Shown piece by piece: positions 63,192-64,000 of a stretch of DNA of 64,000 bases. The DNA is from Xanthobacteraceae bacterium (GTDB lineage Bacteria; Pseudomonadota; Alphaproteobacteria; Rhizobiales; Xanthobacteraceae), in contig JAIELW010000008.1 of assembly GCA_019752575.1 (NCBI GenBank), positions 1-64,000 of the forward strand. Direction: 5' to 3'. The translations under genes and the position numbers were made by a program. Under the pieces are notes generated by a model, which saw nothing but the letters and a program-made list of their open reading frames with translations, was not told the origin of the DNA and did no database searches. How positions within the stretch are numbered: the stretch's first letter is position 1; each line of letters starts with the position of its first letter.

Positions 63192-64000
63192 CTATGCCGC
63201 GTCTTTGCCGCCGGCTTGTGCGCGCAGCCACGGGCTCCACGGCTCCGGCGGCAGCACGTCGCCGGAAATCCAGACCGGCTGAATGGTGCCGTGTCTGTCG
63301 ATGCGGCCGATAGCGGCGGGCTTGTGCAGATGATGGTTCTTTTCATCCATGCGCACGCGGAAGCCGCTTGGCGCATCTAATGTGAGACCGGAAAGCGCCT
63401 CGCGTACTTTGTTCGGATCGAAAGTACCAGATTTTTCGACCGCGGCGGCCCAAAGATTGAAGCCAATCCAGGTCGCTTCCATCGGGTCGTTCGCAATCGC
63501 CTTCGGATCGCCGGAGAAGTCGCGCCAGGCGGAAATGAAATCGCGGTTCTCGCGCGAATCCATCTCGTGGAGATAATTCCAGGCGACGTAGTGGCCGGTC
63601 ATGCTCGCGCGCGGGAGCGCGGGCAGCTCCGCTTCGCCGATGGAGAGCGACATGACGGGAAGCACTTCGGCGGTGAGCCCGGCGCGGGCGAATTCGCGAT
63701 AGAAATGCACGTTGGAGTCGCCGCTGATCGTCGAGATCACCGCCGACTGGCCGCCGGCCGCGAACTTCCGAAGATCGGCAATCGTGCCGCGCCAGTCGGA
63801 ATGGCCGAGCGGCGCGAAGAACTCTTCGACGTCCGCCCCCATGATCCCGGCCTTTGCGAGATAGCTGCGGACGATCGCGTTGGTGGTGCGCGGGTAGATG
63901 TAGTCGCTGCCGATCAGGAAAAATTTCTGCCGGTGCATGCGGCGCAGATAATCGATCGCGGGCAGGGCCTGCTGGCGCGGCGTGCCGCCTAGATAGAAAA
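63192..64000 (-). CDS. urtA: Urea ABC transporter substrate-binding protein (3' part)
   Basis: The C-terminal 269 codons of a periplasmic branched-chain-type binding protein, running in from the right edge. The UrtA pattern is clear: GGTPRQQALPAIDYLRRM, FFLIGSDYIYPRTTNAIVRS, FFAPLGHSDWRGTIADLRKF, AVISTISGDSNVHFYREFA, NDPMEATWIGFNLWAAAVEK and NHHLHKPAAIGRID. Binds urea (or short amides) for the UrtBCDE importer, whose genes should lie outside on the left of the operon or beyond. The stop at 63192 is followed by repeats R8 and R7. Confidence 0.9.
   Translation of the reverse strand, partial: FYLGGTPRQQALPAIDYLRRMHRQKFFLIGSDYIYPRTTNAIVRSYLAKAGIMGADVEEFFAPLGHSDWRGTIADLRKFAAGGQSAVISTISGDSNVHFYREFARAGLTAEVLPVMSLSIGEAELPALPRASMTGHYVAWNYLHEMDSRENRDFISAWRDFSGDPKAIANDPMEATWIGFNLWAAAVEKSGTFDPNKVREALSGLTLDAPSGFRVRMDEKNHHLHKPAAIGRIDRHGTIQPVWISGDVLPPEPWSPWLRAQAGGKDAA

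Overview
The window is GC-rich chromosomal DNA from an alphaproteobacterium, most probably Hyphomicrobiales of the Bradyrhizobiaceae/Xanthobacteraceae type. The reasons are the gene order rpoZ-rsh-pdxJ-acpS-lepB-rnc-era-recO-parC, porin_2 and Omp25/31-like outer-membrane proteins, an LdtR-type MarR regulator, an HWE kinase, the NAGGN amidotransferase, and dispersed palindromic repeats of the kind common in this group. It is mostly housekeeping and envelope genes. I see no prophage, CRISPR array, rRNA operon or classical insertion sequence.

Layout. 0-7.9 kb: patatin-like lipoprotein, small one-helix membrane proteins, CidA/LrgB pair, a DUF559 nuclease-like gene bounded by inverted palindromic repeats, an orphan HigA-type antitoxin between 118-bp direct repeats, gatB, and two GST-fold proteins around a PsiF-like protein. 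7.9-15.1 kb: a DUF4394 secreted protein divergent from a SigK/RskA-type sigma/anti-sigma pair, DUF2147 exported proteins, a Sel1 protein, and two adjacent genes each encoding a tandem double beta-barrel. 15.1-22.3 kb: NAGGN amidotransferase, tRNA-Ser(GCU), MltB-type transglycosylase, a soluble globin-like chemoreceptor, a major porin, and a second repeat-bounded DUF559 gene. 22.3-28.6 kb: alpha/beta hydrolase, Slt, dapA, smpB, VOC protein, UDG family 5, NYN nuclease. 28.8-38.1 kb: the rpoZ-to-parC block for stringent response, PLP and ACP maturation, signal peptidase, RNA processing, ribosome assembly and DNA topology.

38.1-47.3 kb: an AlgX-like/MBOAT polysaccharide O-acetylation pair, a Mn/Zn ABC transporter with a candidate Fur-family operator, and a DsbD/ScsB-like reductase followed by a redoxin gene broken by an in-frame TAA. 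47.3-57.4 kb: a two-gene C1-type module (methyltransferase-like plus MTHFR-like), bpt, RDD protein, an 18-cysteine exported protein, an HWE histidine kinase broken by an in-frame TAG, PqiA-like and small proteins, a three-domain SH3/LprI/MliC putative lysozyme-defence protein, and hemB. 57.7-64 kb: a valine/isobutyrate catabolism operon (acyl-CoA dehydrogenase, HIBYL-CoA hydrolase, a small membrane protein, HIBADH), ldtR, a SRPBCC protein, and the 3' part of urtA.

The most unusual feature is a family of two-hairpin repeats (CCCTCCCC-loop-GGGGAGGG, a second hairpin of variable sequence but mostly conserved pairing, then GGGTGGGG). It occurs eight times. Three pairs face each other in the same inverted arrangement: two enclose a DUF559 gene and one is empty. 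Another copy supplies the ribosome binding site of gatB. This looks like a small mobile or domesticated unit comparable in logic to REP/RAYT systems. The other strong signals are the two point-nonsense pseudogenes, the double-barrel proteins, and a 171-bp multi-stem palindromic element next to hemB.
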